A DNA stretch of 64,000 nucleotides, from NCBI GenBank assembly GCA_018267955.1, contig JAFDXL010000007.1, positions 62,001-126,000 on the forward strand, written 5' to 3'. The DNA is from Bacteroidota bacterium. GTDB taxonomy: Bacteria; Bacteroidota; Bacteroidia; Chitinophagales; Chitinophagaceae. The notes beneath the pieces are model-generated. The model saw nothing but the letters and a program-made list of their open reading frames with translations, ran no database searches and was not told the origin of the DNA. The number at the start of each line of letters is the position of its first letter. Position 1 is the first letter of the stretch. The translations under genes and the position numbers were made by a program. This document shows positions 17,484-26,267 of the stretch, piece by piece.

Positions 17484-18035
17484 CTAGTTTTTCCGACGTT
17501 TTGGTTTTTTGGGCAGATCGGGGAGGAAGGTGGGTGGGGGCAACACATCCTGCGAGCTCATGAGGGAGGGCAGTATCTCTTCCCATTGTTTTTCTAGCTC
17601 GTTATCAAGGCGGATGGCACGGAGGCGCACTATCGGGTCGGTAATGGTGGTGGTGCGGGTTTGCCCTTTGCTATCCTCGGTATGGCGCACCAGGGGGATG
17701 CGGCCATTGGCCAGCTCGGTAAGCAGGGCACGCTTTTCTATAAGGTCGAGCATTTTGCCGGCGGAGCGCTCTTTGAGTACCTGTATGCAGTGCTGCCTTG
17801 CCTGGTGCAGGCCTACTTGTATGGCCCCGGCAATTATAGGGTCGCTAAGCAGGCGGCAGGCTCCTGTATAGGCGGCATCGTCCGATGCATTGGGGTAGGC
17901 TGCCTGGTAGGCTATCGTACGGTCTCCGTGTACGATCATCTGGTTTACAAATACCGCGTGTTTGCGGGTGATGGCTTTTTCTGCGAATTCGAGCAGGGCT
18001 TGTTTCTCGGGTGGAAGGTTTAGTTCTTCTGACAT
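17484..18035 (-). CDS. Orphan phage terminase small subunit-like protein
   Basis: 183 aa. Residues about 25-85 (FVNQMIVHGDRTIAYQAAYP, AYTGACRLLSDPIIAGAIQ) match the helix-turn-helix layout of Terminase_2 small subunits, in which a repeated 'N/R-T-x-A-Y-x-A-x-P ... A-x-x-L-L-x-x-P' pattern is typical. A later segment (MLDLIEKRALLTELANG) also fits. The C-terminus is Pro/Lys-rich. There is no large terminase, portal or capsid gene nearby, so it is a remnant or a domesticated DNA-binding protein. It has a good promoter at 18061-18091. Confidence 0.6.
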   Translation of the reverse strand: MSEELNLPPEKQALLEFAEKAITRKHAVFVNQMIVHGDRTIAYQAAYPNASDDAAYTGACRLLSDPIIAGAIQVGLHQARQHCIQVLKERSAGKMLDLIEKRALLTELANGRIPLVRHTEDSKGQTRTTTITDPIVRLRAIRLDNELEKQWEEILPSLMSSQDVLPPPTFLPDLPKKPKRRKN

Positions 18036-18055
18036 TTGTTTTCAAGGTTTAAAAG

Positions 18056-18091
18056 TTGTACAAATGTACAGTTTTTAAGGCAAAATTCAAA
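18056..18091 (-). promoter_or_regulatory. Promoter with overlapping palindrome upstream of the terminase-like gene
   Basis: Reading leftward, TTTG (18088-18091) and TACATTTG (18061-18068) are 19 bp apart and match the phylum consensus. The -7 element lies inside the 14-bp palindrome TGTACAAATGTACA (18056-18069), a likely operator. The gene start at 18035 is about 25 bp further on. Confidence 0.6.
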
Positions 18092-18313
18092 AATCAAAAG
18101 CCAAAAGTGGGGGTGGGATGCTGGATAGCGGATCGAATCCTTGCAACTGCATTTTTTCATTGTTATTGAGGAATTTATTCTGCCATTCAAGTGAATTCTT
18201 GAGCATCCAGAACTAAGGAATTAATTTTCAACCATAAGACTAAGTATTGCTTTTTTGTGACATGTTTTGGCGTGATAGTTGTTTTATGGGAAATATCACG
18301 ATAAAAAAGCGTT

Positions 18314-19834
18314 ATGAAAAAAAATGTGTTTATCCTGTATTTTTTATTGGCCTGCTTTCATTCTTCTATAGCACAGTTAACCCGATACCGGACATACGGG
18401 TACTATAATGGTAATCCGCATGATATATGTGTGTATAATGACACCATGTATTTTACTTCGTTAAACCCATATTCCCGCACCAATGAGATTGGTGTGATGG
18501 ATGGCAATTCACTACATTTAAGGGGATTTGCCAATACGGCTGGTATGTCGTTGAATTTTTCAATAGTAGGCGGCAAAGGTGATTCCCTGATACTGCTTTT
18601 GCACAGCTATCCTGTAGTACCGCATATGCAAGGCATTTTTGCCTATAATCTTCGCGATGATTCACTGCATTTATTGGTAGAACAAGACCTTTTTACCCAG
18701 ACTGCGAGAAGTGGTATTGTAATGTTAGATAATAATAAAATTTATTACCTGGTCAAATCCCCTACCGGTATTACGATGTGCCGCTACGATATTGCAAAAG
18801 GTAAAACAACAACTTTTTGCACCTTACCTATCAATTTACGTACTGTAGCTATGATCTATAGCCAACGGAATTATTATATATCACTGGAAACAGTTGTAGG
18901 ATCCAGCGTTACTTCTGATATCTATAAAGTAGATACCATAAACAAAAAGCCGGAGATCACTCCTATTACCCAAGGTATCGGAACATCATTTTATTCACCG
19001 ATGGTTGATTTCTACGGAGATCTATATTTTTTTGGACAAGAAGCAGTGCATGGCAAGGAGTTGTACAAATATTCGGGTAGCGGTAGCCCTGTAAGGGTTA
19101 CAGATATGAATACCAACAGCTTAGTAGATCAGGGTAGTTCGGTAAGCCTGAACTCTCAGTTGGCAGTGTACAACAACAAATTATATTTTTCGGGCTGTGA
19201 TGGTATACAGGCCAATAATGGCAGCTTGTTTGAATATAATGCGGGCCTGATGACCACACGGCTTTTGTACACCAATAACCAGGAGTTTGCCGGCTTTAAC
19301 CCATTCGATTATTTTGTTTTTCATAACCGGTTATATATGTCGGGGTGCTACGGGGCTACCACGCCGCCTAATGCCGTGGTGTATGATGGTACGAGTGCAC
19401 CATCTTTGATCAGGCGGCTGAATTTAGGAGACCCCTACGGGTTTGCCTATACCCATAAAGAATGGACACCCTATAAGGGAAATCTGTATTTTTTATCGAA
19501 CGATACTTTCCAGACAATATCGTTGTATAAGTTTGATGATACCATCCTGGGGCCTGCGCCTTTGCTGATAGCAGAAGATAAATACCCGGTACAGGTTGCA
19601 GTATATCCTAACCCTACATCAGCGGACGCTTCCCTGGATATCCGCGTGCAGGGAGTGCAATCGCTCCACTTGCAGTTGATAGATATGGAGGGCAGGCTAC
19701 TGTATAAAAAAGAGATAGAAGGCAGCCAGGTTGTTCCACTGCCTATGAAACAATATGTGAGCGGCATGTATGTGTATCGCCTCTGCAATGAACATGGCGT
19801 AATGGTATATAGCGGCAGGATAATAAAGCAGTAA
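18314..19834 (+). CDS. Secreted protein with type IX secretion (Por) C-terminal sorting domain
   Basis: 506 aa with a Sec signal peptide (MKKNVFILYFLLACFHSSIA/Q). The body is beta-rich with repeated short segments (DLYFFGQEAVHGKELYKYSG, KLYFSGCDGI, RLYMSGCYGA, NLYFLSNDTFQTISLYKFDD) as in beta-propeller or ELKxxG-repeat surface proteins. The last ~75 residues form a T9SS type A sorting domain: VAVYPNPTSADASLDI, then LHLQLIDMEGRLLYKKEIEG and a final GMYVYRLCNEHGVMVYSGRI. It is therefore an exported, surface-bound or released protein; ligand unknown. Confidence 0.85.
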   Translation: MKKNVFILYFLLACFHSSIAQLTRYRTYGYYNGNPHDICVYNDTMYFTSLNPYSRTNEIGVMDGNSLHLRGFANTAGMSLNFSIVGGKGDSLILLLHSYPVVPHMQGIFAYNLRDDSLHLLVEQDLFTQTARSGIVMLDNNKIYYLVKSPTGITMCRYDIAKGKTTTFCTLPINLRTVAMIYSQRNYYISLETVVGSSVTSDIYKVDTINKKPEITPITQGIGTSFYSPMVDFYGDLYFFGQEAVHGKELYKYSGSGSPVRVTDMNTNSLVDQGSSVSLNSQLAVYNNKLYFSGCDGIQANNGSLFEYNAGLMTTRLLYTNNQEFAGFNPFDYFVFHNRLYMSGCYGATTPPNAVVYDGTSAPSLIRRLNLGDPYGFAYTHKEWTPYKGNLYFLSNDTFQTISLYKFDDTILGPAPLLIAEDKYPVQVAVYPNPTSADASLDIRVQGVQSLHLQLIDMEGRLLYKKEIEGSQVVPLPMKQYVSGMYVYRLCNEHGVMVYSGRIIKQ

Positions 19835-19856
19835 GAAACGGATGGTTCAATCCCTT

Positions 19857-19985
19857 GTGTCATTGCTAGGAACGAAAGGCCCCTAACCCCTAAAGGGGAA
19901 GTGTGGATGCCATCAACAGGGTAATTGCCCACTGCAAATTGCTTACTGCTAATTGCAAACTGCCTACTGCAAACTGAAAAACTGC
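19857..19985. repeat. Modular intergenic repeats
   Basis: Between convergent genes. It holds one GTCATTGC-TAGGAACGAA element (about 19859), one CCCCTAACCCCTAAAGGGG element (about 19880-19898) and a run of degenerate 'aattgc/aactgcctactgc' units (19921-19990). The same modules recur at 20.6-20.8, 21.5-21.9, 26.0-26.2 and 27.5-27.7 kb. Confidence 0.7.
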
Positions 19986-20462
19986 CTACTGAAACTGCAC
20001 CTGGGTTTGGATGGTTTGGGGGTTGGCGCTTTGTAGCGGGAGGGTGACGTTGATGATGACGTTCCAGACGCGGTTGGAGAGGTGGCCGGTGATGACGCCA
20101 CTGTCTATCAACGTAGAATGGGGATAGTCTGTACCCTCGTAACCTGTAAGGTGGGTGGCGAGCTCGGCACCACGGTAGGTGAAGTCTGTAACGCCGCTAT
20201 CGGCCTGGAAGAGGAGCTTGCTCTCTGCATTGGGTGCGCTGGCACCTGCTGGGCCTTTATAGTAGTGCAGCACAAAAACGGTGTTCTTACCACTATTGAC
20301 CTCGTAATGGAAGTTGCGGCTCTCAGGGTCTGTAAGGGTATCGAGGCGGGAGTTGCCCAGCAGCTCATAACTTTCTTCGTAGTAAGGAGGCAGCACGGTG
20401 CCCGATTTTTTGCAGGCGGCAAAAGCAGCCGCGATGATGAATAGCAGAACGATCTTTTTCAT
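19986..20462 (-). CDS. Lipoprotein of unknown function
   Basis: 158 aa beginning with a lipoprotein signal, MKKIVLLFIIAAAFAACKKSG (Cys at residue 17). The mature part is predicted beta-rich (NFHYEVNSGKNTVFVLHYYKG, VTDFTYRGAELATHLTGYEG, LSNRVWNVIINVTLPL). No known motif seen. It is flanked by repeats on both sides and seems a single-gene unit. Confidence 0.7.
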   Translation of the reverse strand: MKKIVLLFIIAAAFAACKKSGTVLPPYYEESYELLGNSRLDTLTDPESRNFHYEVNSGKNTVFVLHYYKGPAGASAPNAESKLLFQADSGVTDFTYRGAELATHLTGYEGTDYPHSTLIDSGVITGHLSNRVWNVIINVTLPLQSANPQTIQTQVQFQ

Positions 20463-20551
20463 ATCTAGTGCAAGTTACATATAATGCACTTGCCAATAAC
20501 TGCAAAAGCCGTGCCCGCCCGTTATTGAGATGTTATTCTGAAGGGGAAATT

Positions 20552-20801
20552 GGCGTATTGGGGATTGGGAATTGGTTTATTGGGAATTGGGGATTTGTAA
20601 TTAGTAACGTGTTTTAGAATTTAGAAATTAGCTTTTAGTATTTCCATCTTGTCATTGCGGGCCCGGACCCGCAATCTACTTTTGCGATAGCAAACCCACA
20701 ACATTAAGAGCTTGCCTACTGCTAACTGCAACCTGCCAACTGAAACCCTCCTTCGTCCTTAAGAGGAACGAAGCGCCCCTAACCCCTGAAGGGGAACGCG
20801 A
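20552..20801. repeat. Intergenic repeat array, copy A of the 86-bp inverted pair
   Basis: The 421-bp gap 20463-20883 has no gene. Its core 20611-20696 is the reverse complement of 27546-27631 with 83 of 86 positions equal, and the similarity continues weakly to about 20552. The adjacent 20697-20735 segment matches 26101-26125 in reverse complement (the gcagttagcagtaggcaagct module). A CCCCTAACCCCTGAAGGGG element lies at about 20778-20797. Confidence 0.85.
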
Positions 20802-20883
20802 GTGAGTAACGCATGGGACCGTGTCTGAATTGTAAAAGCCGCTCAGGGTGAGCGGCTTAGTGCGGTTAAAAATTAGTTGCGGA

Positions 20884-21471
20884 TTACCATTTATCATCGT
20901 TGCCTGATTTTTTCAGGCTGCTTTCCAGCGATGTTATCATTTGCGGAAAATGTTCGTCAAAATCGGTATAGATCTCTTTTTGAAAGGTCTTGTACATGCT
21001 CTTCAGGTTGTCGAAGTCTTTCTGCAATACCTCGCCTGCCTGGGATATACCGTGATACACAAAATCATCGCAGGCTATCTTTACCTTTCCCTCTTTAAAA
21101 TAGATCTTGAACTTAAAGTCGACGAACTGATTGGTCATCACACTGTTCTTAGAATCTTTGATTTTAAGGGCGGTAGTGGCCAGGATAGAGTTCTGCTCAT
21201 TATCATCGAAGTAAATATGATCCTGTGATGTTTTTACATTCACTTTTACCCATGCTTTGGCGCGTTCGTAGAGCGTTTTCTTGTCTACACCCGGCACCTC
21301 CAGTATTTTTTCATAAGTATATTTGCCATTCTTCCAGCTCACCTTATCCGTACCTTCCTGCATCAATACTTTAGAGCCTATTTCGCTGTTTCTTTCAGAC
21401 GCATCCTGTGCAAAGGATGGTATAGCAGCAAACATTAATAACGCTGCACTATAAAGTTTAAAGGTTCTCAT
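20884..21471 (-). CDS. Secreted DUF4468-type protein
   Basis: 195 aa with a Sec signal (MRTFKLYSAALLMFAAIPSFA/Q). The layout 'tyekileVPGVDKKTLYERAKAW ... EQNSILATTALKI ... VDFKFKIYFKEGKVKIACDDFVY' is the TBP-like DUF4468 domain common in Bacteroidota, usually lipoproteins or periplasmic proteins of unknown role. The C-terminal ~45 residues are helical (KDFDNLKSMYKTFQKEIYTD). It lies between two repeat-rich gaps. Confidence 0.8.
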   Translation of the reverse strand: MRTFKLYSAALLMFAAIPSFAQDASERNSEIGSKVLMQEGTDKVSWKNGKYTYEKILEVPGVDKKTLYERAKAWVKVNVKTSQDHIYFDDNEQNSILATTALKIKDSKNSVMTNQFVDFKFKIYFKEGKVKIACDDFVYHGISQAGEVLQKDFDNLKSMYKTFQKEIYTDFDEHFPQMITSLESSLKKSGNDDKW

Positions 21472-21519
21472 GCTTTTAAAAATTTGCGGAAAAATAGTGC
21501 TTTTTGTTTTATTGTCTGC

Positions 21520-21930
21520 CCTTGGCCCCTAAAGGGGGATGTAAGGCGTCATATCATCGCGTCATTGCGAGGCACGAAGCAATCTAATCCAAACTTGGGA
21601 ATATGACGCGCGAGTGAATAACGCACCCGGCATGTGGACAGGATTGCTTTGTCCGTATTTCAATTCTGAAATACTACCGCGCGATGACACCTTTTTCGTG
21701 GTTATTGTGAGAGACGAAGCCCCCGGCCCCTAAAGGGGAGTTATGGAAGGCTCCATCCCTTTGCGTCATTGCGAGGAACGAAGCAATCTCGTAATAGCAT
21801 GAGTAATGCATCAATTAGGGTTGGAAACGAGACGGCACAAGTTCGCCGCTCTCAAAGCGTGGCTGCAAACTTGCGCCAACAAAAGGGCAATTGCGAGGAA
21901 CGAAGCAATCTTGTAATAGCATGGGTAATC
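21520..21930. repeat. Intergenic repeat array with GTCATTGCG...GCAATCT hairpins
   Basis: The gap 21472-22099 has no real gene. It has three GTCATTGCGAGG(A/C)ACGAAGCAATCT-type elements (starting about 21561, 21771 and 21890), CCCCTAAAGGGG elements at about 21526-21539 and 21724-21739, and repeated 'gcgagtgaataacgcac' pieces. The flanking ATTGC/GCAAT arms let each long element fold as a small hairpin. Confidence 0.8.
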
Positions 21931-22099
21931 CAATTTACTTATTCAATTATTCCGCATCTAGCTGTATAATGTAATAGTTAACAATGGTTTTCTATTTATA
22001 TAGATATTCTCAATATTGTTTTATTTGCATTGTTTATTTATTACATTTAGAGAGCATTACCCCAAAACTGCAACATACTTGGTAAGTGAGGAATCTTCC

Positions 22100-25000
22100 G
22101 TGAAGTCGCATCGCCCCTTTCTCTTCGGATCGGTAACCTTTGTATTGTTACTGGTCGTTACCCAGCTTATTGCTTACCAGCGTTACCAGATCATAAAAAA
22201 GACAGAGCAGGATGCCCTGCAGCAGGAACTGGATAATACGGTTAGCCGTTTCAGGGAGATACTGAACCATAAAATATCTTCGGCCAATACCCTGGTGATC
22301 ATCTACCGGCAAAACAGGCGCATTGATGATTTTGACAGCATAGCCCGGCAGGTGATAGCCTACGATTCGTCGATAGATATGCTGAACTATACGGAGGGCT
22401 ATACTATAAAGCAAGTGTACCCCATGGCCGGCAATGCGATGATAATAGGGCGTAGCCTGCTAGAGGTGCCACTGTTTAAAAAAGAAATAGCCCTGGCTGT
22501 AAAGAACAGGAAGTTGCTATTTGCCGGCCCATACCCGCTTACCAATAACAGGGGTACGGGCATAGCCTGCCGCATACCGATGTATATTAAAGACAGCTTT
22601 TGTGGATTTGTAAGCGTCATCACCAAGCTACCGACGATAACAGCACAGTTGCCGCAGCTAAAGAATAATAACGGCGAATTTGTATTCAGGCTATCGAAAG
22701 TAAACCCGGTAACAGGTAAAACGGAAAATTATTTTGACGGGTATCAACCCAAAGGCCATGACGAGGTAAGCGCTTATATGCCAGAGGGCAACTGGGTGCT
22801 GTATGCAGCCTATTCGGCAGCCTATAGTACGCCCAAAGATGCAATGGTAATAGCCATCATCGGGGTATTGCTAAGTGTGATGGTGGGCGTGTTTGTTTAT
22901 GGCCGTGCCAAGCTGCCGCTGAAGCTGGAAAATACGGTGAGACAACGTACACACGAATTGGGGGAACGTGTAAAAGAGCTGACAACGATATATGCAGTAA
23001 ACCAGGTGCTGAAGGACAATACCCTACCGGCAGATACTGTTTTTAGCAGGATAGTAAAAATATTGCCGCCGGGCTGGCAGTATCCCGAGGATTGTGCTGC
23101 AAAGATCAGTTTTGACGGCAGCGACTATGCTACAGATAATTATGCTGCATCGCCCTGTAAGCAAACTGCTGCTTTTGAACTGGTAGATGGCCGGAAGGGT
23201 GAGATAGAGGTGGTGTATACCAAAGAGAAGCCGAGGGAATATGATGGCTGCTTTTTGAAAGAGGAGCGCGACCTGATAGATTCCATTGCAGATACTATAG
23301 CGGTATATTTTAATAAGGCGGTGCAGCAAAGGATAGTCCGCGAGTCGGAAGCAAAGTTCAGAAGTGCATTTGAGAATGCAGCTATCGGGATGGCGCTGGT
23401 ATCGCTGGAGGGGAAATGGATGCAGGTAAACAAGGCCTTATGCGATATGATAGGCTATAGTGCTGAAGAACTGTTAACTCTTAGCTTTAAGGATATAACA
23501 CCTGCAGAAGATCTTGATAAGGACCTGGCCTTTATGAAGGGTGTGATGCAGGGTATGCAGGATTTTTACCGTATAGAAAAGAGGTATATACACAAAGATG
23601 GCTCTTTGATATGGGCCAACCTGAATGTAGCTGTTGTAAGGGATAGTGCCGGCAAGCCCCTTTATTTTGTATCGCAGACAGAAAATATTACCGAAAAGAA
23701 ACGCATTACAGAGCAACTAAAAGAAAACGAGCATAAGCTGCGGTTGTTCGTAGAACATAGTCCTGCATCGCTGGCTATGTTTGATATGGATATGAAGTAC
23801 GTCCTTACCAGTAAGCGATGGATCACAGATTATAAACTGGAGGGTAAGGAAATAATTGGCAAGAGCCATTACGAGGTGTTCCCTACCGTTCCGCAGCGGT
23901 GGAAAGAAATACATCAGCGCTGTCTTGCAGGTGCATCAGAAAAGAACGATGAAGATTCTTTTATTGGCGAAGATGGCAAGCTGGCCTGGTTATATTGGGA
24001 GATACACCCGTGGTACAAAGCATCAGGAGAGGTAGGAGGCATCATTATGTTTACAGAAGTGATCACCGACAGGGTAGAGACAAGAATGAAGTTTCAGAAC
24101 CTGGTAGAGCAGTCTTTAGTGGGTGTATACATTGTGCAGGACGGGAGGTTTGTATATGTGAATCCTAAAATGGTAGAAGAGTCGGGATATACGGAGGAAG
24201 AGTTAAGAGGTATGCTTGTTGATGAGCTGATATATGAGGAAGATATACCGGTATTGCAAAGGAATATGACAGAGCGGCTGGATGGTAATGTAGCATCGGC
24301 CCGGTATGAAATAAGGGCGAGGGTGAAATCAGGCGCGATAGTATGGTTAGAGCTGTTTGGCACCGGCACCTTTTACCAGGGTAGTAAGGCTATTATTGGC
24401 ACCATGGTGAATATTACGGATAAGAAAAGCGCTTACCTGGAATTAGAGAAAACAACAGCTAACCTGAAATCTATATTTGATACAACACATGTGTCGTACC
24501 TATTGCTGGATAGGGCCTATAACGTTGTTTCATACAACAGCATCTTTAAGAATAATTATAAAGAACTAACGGGCCACGACATTATTGTAGGAGAACATTT
24601 TCCGTCTATAGCGCTGCCCGGCAGAAGGAATCCTTTATTAGAGAAATTTGATGAAGTAGTAGAAAAACGGGTGCCTATAGACTACGAAGTAACTTATAAC
24701 CAGTTTGAAAAGCCTAAACATTTATTGGTACAGCAATCGCCAGTAATAAGCAATAATGAGGTGATCGGTATTTGCCTGGCGAGCATGGATGTAACGCAGC
24801 GAAAGAATATGGAGTTGGAACGCCAGGAGATCATTAATGACCTGGTACAGCGTAACAGGGACCTGGAGCAGTTTGCACATATCTTATCGCATAATGTAAG
24901 GGCGCCGCTATCAACCATACTGGGGCTTAGTAGTTTTATAAAAGAACAGCAGAGTGATAAAGACCGGGTTATAACTATAGAAGGAATAGAGCATTCTGCC

Positions 25001-25519
25001 ATTCAGCTGGACGTGGTGATCAAAGACCTGAATGATATATTGCACATCAAACGGGATATCTCTGAATTAAAAACAAAGATAAAGCTGAGTGAAGTGGCAG
25101 AAGAAGTGAGGCATATGCTTGCAATGCCTATCACCACCAACGATGCAGTTATAGAAACAGATTTCTCATCGGCTGACGAGATAGATAGCGTGCATTCTTA
25201 CATTCACAGCATATTTTATAACCTGCTATCGAACGCTATTAAATACCGGCAGAAAGACGTAACACCACACATCAGCATCGCGACTGTAAAAAAAGAAGAT
25301 AAGATATTCATCAGCGTAAAGGACAATGGCGTAGGTATTGATATGACACGACACGGCAACCAATTGTTCGGATTATACAAACGATTTCATCCCGAGGTAG
25401 AAGGAAAGGGTATGGGGTTATTTATGGTAAAGACACAGGTAGATGCATTGCAGGGAGATGTGTATGTGCAAAGCGATCTGGGTAAGGGTACCGAATTTGT
25501 TATCAGGTTTAATGCCTGA
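22100..25519 (+). CDS. Membrane sensor histidine kinase, CHASE-like domain plus four PAS domains
   Basis: About 1139 aa from the GTG at 22100, chosen because it gives MKSHRPFLFGSVTFVLLLVV, an immediate first TM helix; TTG codons at 22079 and 22016 are alternatives. Order: TM1, periplasmic CHASE-like sensor (about 30-255), TM2 (about 260-282), a GAF-like stretch (300-415), PAS domains starting near 420, 546, 664 and 787, HisKA with phospho-His near 930 (AHILSHNVRAPLSTI), and an HATPase with NLLSNAIKYRQ, KDNGVGID and GKGMGLFMVKTQ. SHNVRAP replaces the commoner SHDLR/KEP. No receiver gene is adjacent, so the partner is unknown. Confidence 0.88.
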   Translation: MKSHRPFLFGSVTFVLLLVVTQLIAYQRYQIIKKTEQDALQQELDNTVSRFREILNHKISSANTLVIIYRQNRRIDDFDSIARQVIAYDSSIDMLNYTEGYTIKQVYPMAGNAMIIGRSLLEVPLFKKEIALAVKNRKLLFAGPYPLTNNRGTGIACRIPMYIKDSFCGFVSVITKLPTITAQLPQLKNNNGEFVFRLSKVNPVTGKTENYFDGYQPKGHDEVSAYMPEGNWVLYAAYSAAYSTPKDAMVIAIIGVLLSVMVGVFVYGRAKLPLKLENTVRQRTHELGERVKELTTIYAVNQVLKDNTLPADTVFSRIVKILPPGWQYPEDCAAKISFDGSDYATDNYAASPCKQTAAFELVDGRKGEIEVVYTKEKPREYDGCFLKEERDLIDSIADTIAVYFNKAVQQRIVRESEAKFRSAFENAAIGMALVSLEGKWMQVNKALCDMIGYSAEELLTLSFKDITPAEDLDKDLAFMKGVMQGMQDFYRIEKRYIHKDGSLIWANLNVAVVRDSAGKPLYFVSQTENITEKKRITEQLKENEHKLRLFVEHSPASLAMFDMDMKYVLTSKRWITDYKLEGKEIIGKSHYEVFPTVPQRWKEIHQRCLAGASEKNDEDSFIGEDGKLAWLYWEIHPWYKASGEVGGIIMFTEVITDRVETRMKFQNLVEQSLVGVYIVQDGRFVYVNPKMVEESGYTEEELRGMLVDELIYEEDIPVLQRNMTERLDGNVASARYEIRARVKSGAIVWLELFGTGTFYQGSKAIIGTMVNITDKKSAYLELEKTTANLKSIFDTTHVSYLLLDRAYNVVSYNSIFKNNYKELTGHDIIVGEHFPSIALPGRRNPLLEKFDEVVEKRVPIDYEVTYNQFEKPKHLLVQQSPVISNNEVIGICLASMDVTQRKNMELERQEIINDLVQRNRDLEQFAHILSHNVRAPLSTILGLSSFIKEQQSDKDRVITIEGIEHSAIQLDVVIKDLNDILHIKRDISELKTKIKLSEVAEEVRHMLAMPITTNDAVIETDFSSADEIDSVHSYIHSIFYNLLSNAIKYRQKDVTPHISIATVKKEDKIFISVKDNGVGIDMTRHGNQLFGLYKRFHPEVEGKGMGLFMVKTQVDALQGDVYVQSDLGKGTEFVIRFNA

Positions 25520-25562
25520 TCTGTTGGGGTGTGCTGTTATGTGGGTTTTAATAAAGACAGCA

Positions 25563-25583
25563 AAAGCCGCTACGTGCGGCTTT
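25563..25583. terminator. Hairpin between convergent genes
   Basis: AAAGCCGC / GCGGCTTT 8-bp perfect stem around TACGT. It lies 43 bp after the kinase stop and 36 bp from the end of the leftward copper-protein gene, so it can serve both. Confidence 0.7.
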
Positions 25584-25618
25584 CTTACTCTATGGTTATG
25601 CGGGTTGGGATACTTTCT

Positions 25619-25948
25619 TTATGCTGCCATCTTGCGGCAGGCTTCTGCACATTGGCGGCAGATGTTGGCGCATTGCCGGCAATGGTCGGCCTTGTGGTTG
25701 GCACATTCGGCTGCGCAGGCTTCGCATACTTCGGCACACAGGCTGCAGAGCTGCGGGGCAGATTGCCCGTTGATACTCATCACTTCGGCTGCGGTATAAC
25801 AAAGGGCGGCACATTCCATATCGAGCTTAATGCAGTCCTTCATCATATTTACATCAGGTTCCTGCAGGCAGGCGGCGGCGCAACTGTTGCACACGGAGGC
25901 GCATCGAAGGCTGGCTTCAATACATTGTTGGTACGGTGAATTATTCAT
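25619..25948 (-). CDS. Cys-rich four-helix-bundle copper-binding protein (Csp/DUF326-like)
   Basis: 109 aa from ATG at 25948 (MNNSPYQQCIEASLRCASVC). It has 18 cysteines, mostly in CxxC and CxxxC spacing along predicted helices (CSLCAEVCEACAAEC, CRQCANICRQCAEAC), plus a few His and Met. This is the pattern of copper storage proteins that line the inside of a four-helix bundle with thiols. No signal peptide is seen, so a cytosolic (Csp3-like) role is likely. A longer frame upstream passes through an intergenic repeat (MRGTKQSH...) and should not be used as the start. Confidence 0.85.
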   Translation of the reverse strand: MNNSPYQQCIEASLRCASVCNSCAAACLQEPDVNMMKDCIKLDMECAALCYTAAEVMSINGQSAPQLCSLCAEVCEACAAECANHKADHCRQCANICRQCAEACRKMAA

Positions 25949-25984
25949 AGCGTTCCATTTTGATAGAGGGGTAAAAATGTTAAG

Positions 25985-26230
25985 CCAATGACGGGGTGAG
26001 TTGATTAGTTGATTGGTTGAATTGTTGATTGGTTCTTGTATGTCGTGAGATTGCTTCGTTCCTCGCAATGACGGGGTGGAAGGTTTTAGTGGGCAGTTTT
26101 CAGTTAGCAGTAGGCAAGCTCTTCATGTTGTGGGCTTGCTATCGCAATGGTAGATTGCGGGTCGAGCCCGCAATGACGGGGTGGAGGGTTTTCAGTTTGC
26201 GGTAGCCGATTGCTTATTGACTTATTAACC
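25985..26230. repeat. Intergenic repeat array, copy C
   Basis: In the 319-bp gap 25949-26267. It contains 'ttgattggttg' short units (about 26000-26035), an inverse GTCATTGCGAGGAACGAAGCAATCT element (about 26048-26073), and a block 26101-26176 resembling the reverse complement of 20650-20735, with a GATTGCGGG...CCCGCAATGAC hairpin. No gene is seen. Confidence 0.8.
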
Positions 26231-26267
26231 AATTGACTTTAAAAAACTTTTGATGAACGAAGCGGGA

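Noticed and set aside
21769-21969. A 66-aa frame starting MRGTKQSRNS
   Set aside because: It begins inside an intergenic hairpin repeat (GAGGAACGAAGCAATCT reads as RGTKQS) and shows no protein-like pattern.
25949-26068. N-terminal extension of the copper-protein gene (MRGTKQSHDI...)
   Set aside because: It is translated repeat sequence; the ATG at 25948 gives the family-like N-terminus.
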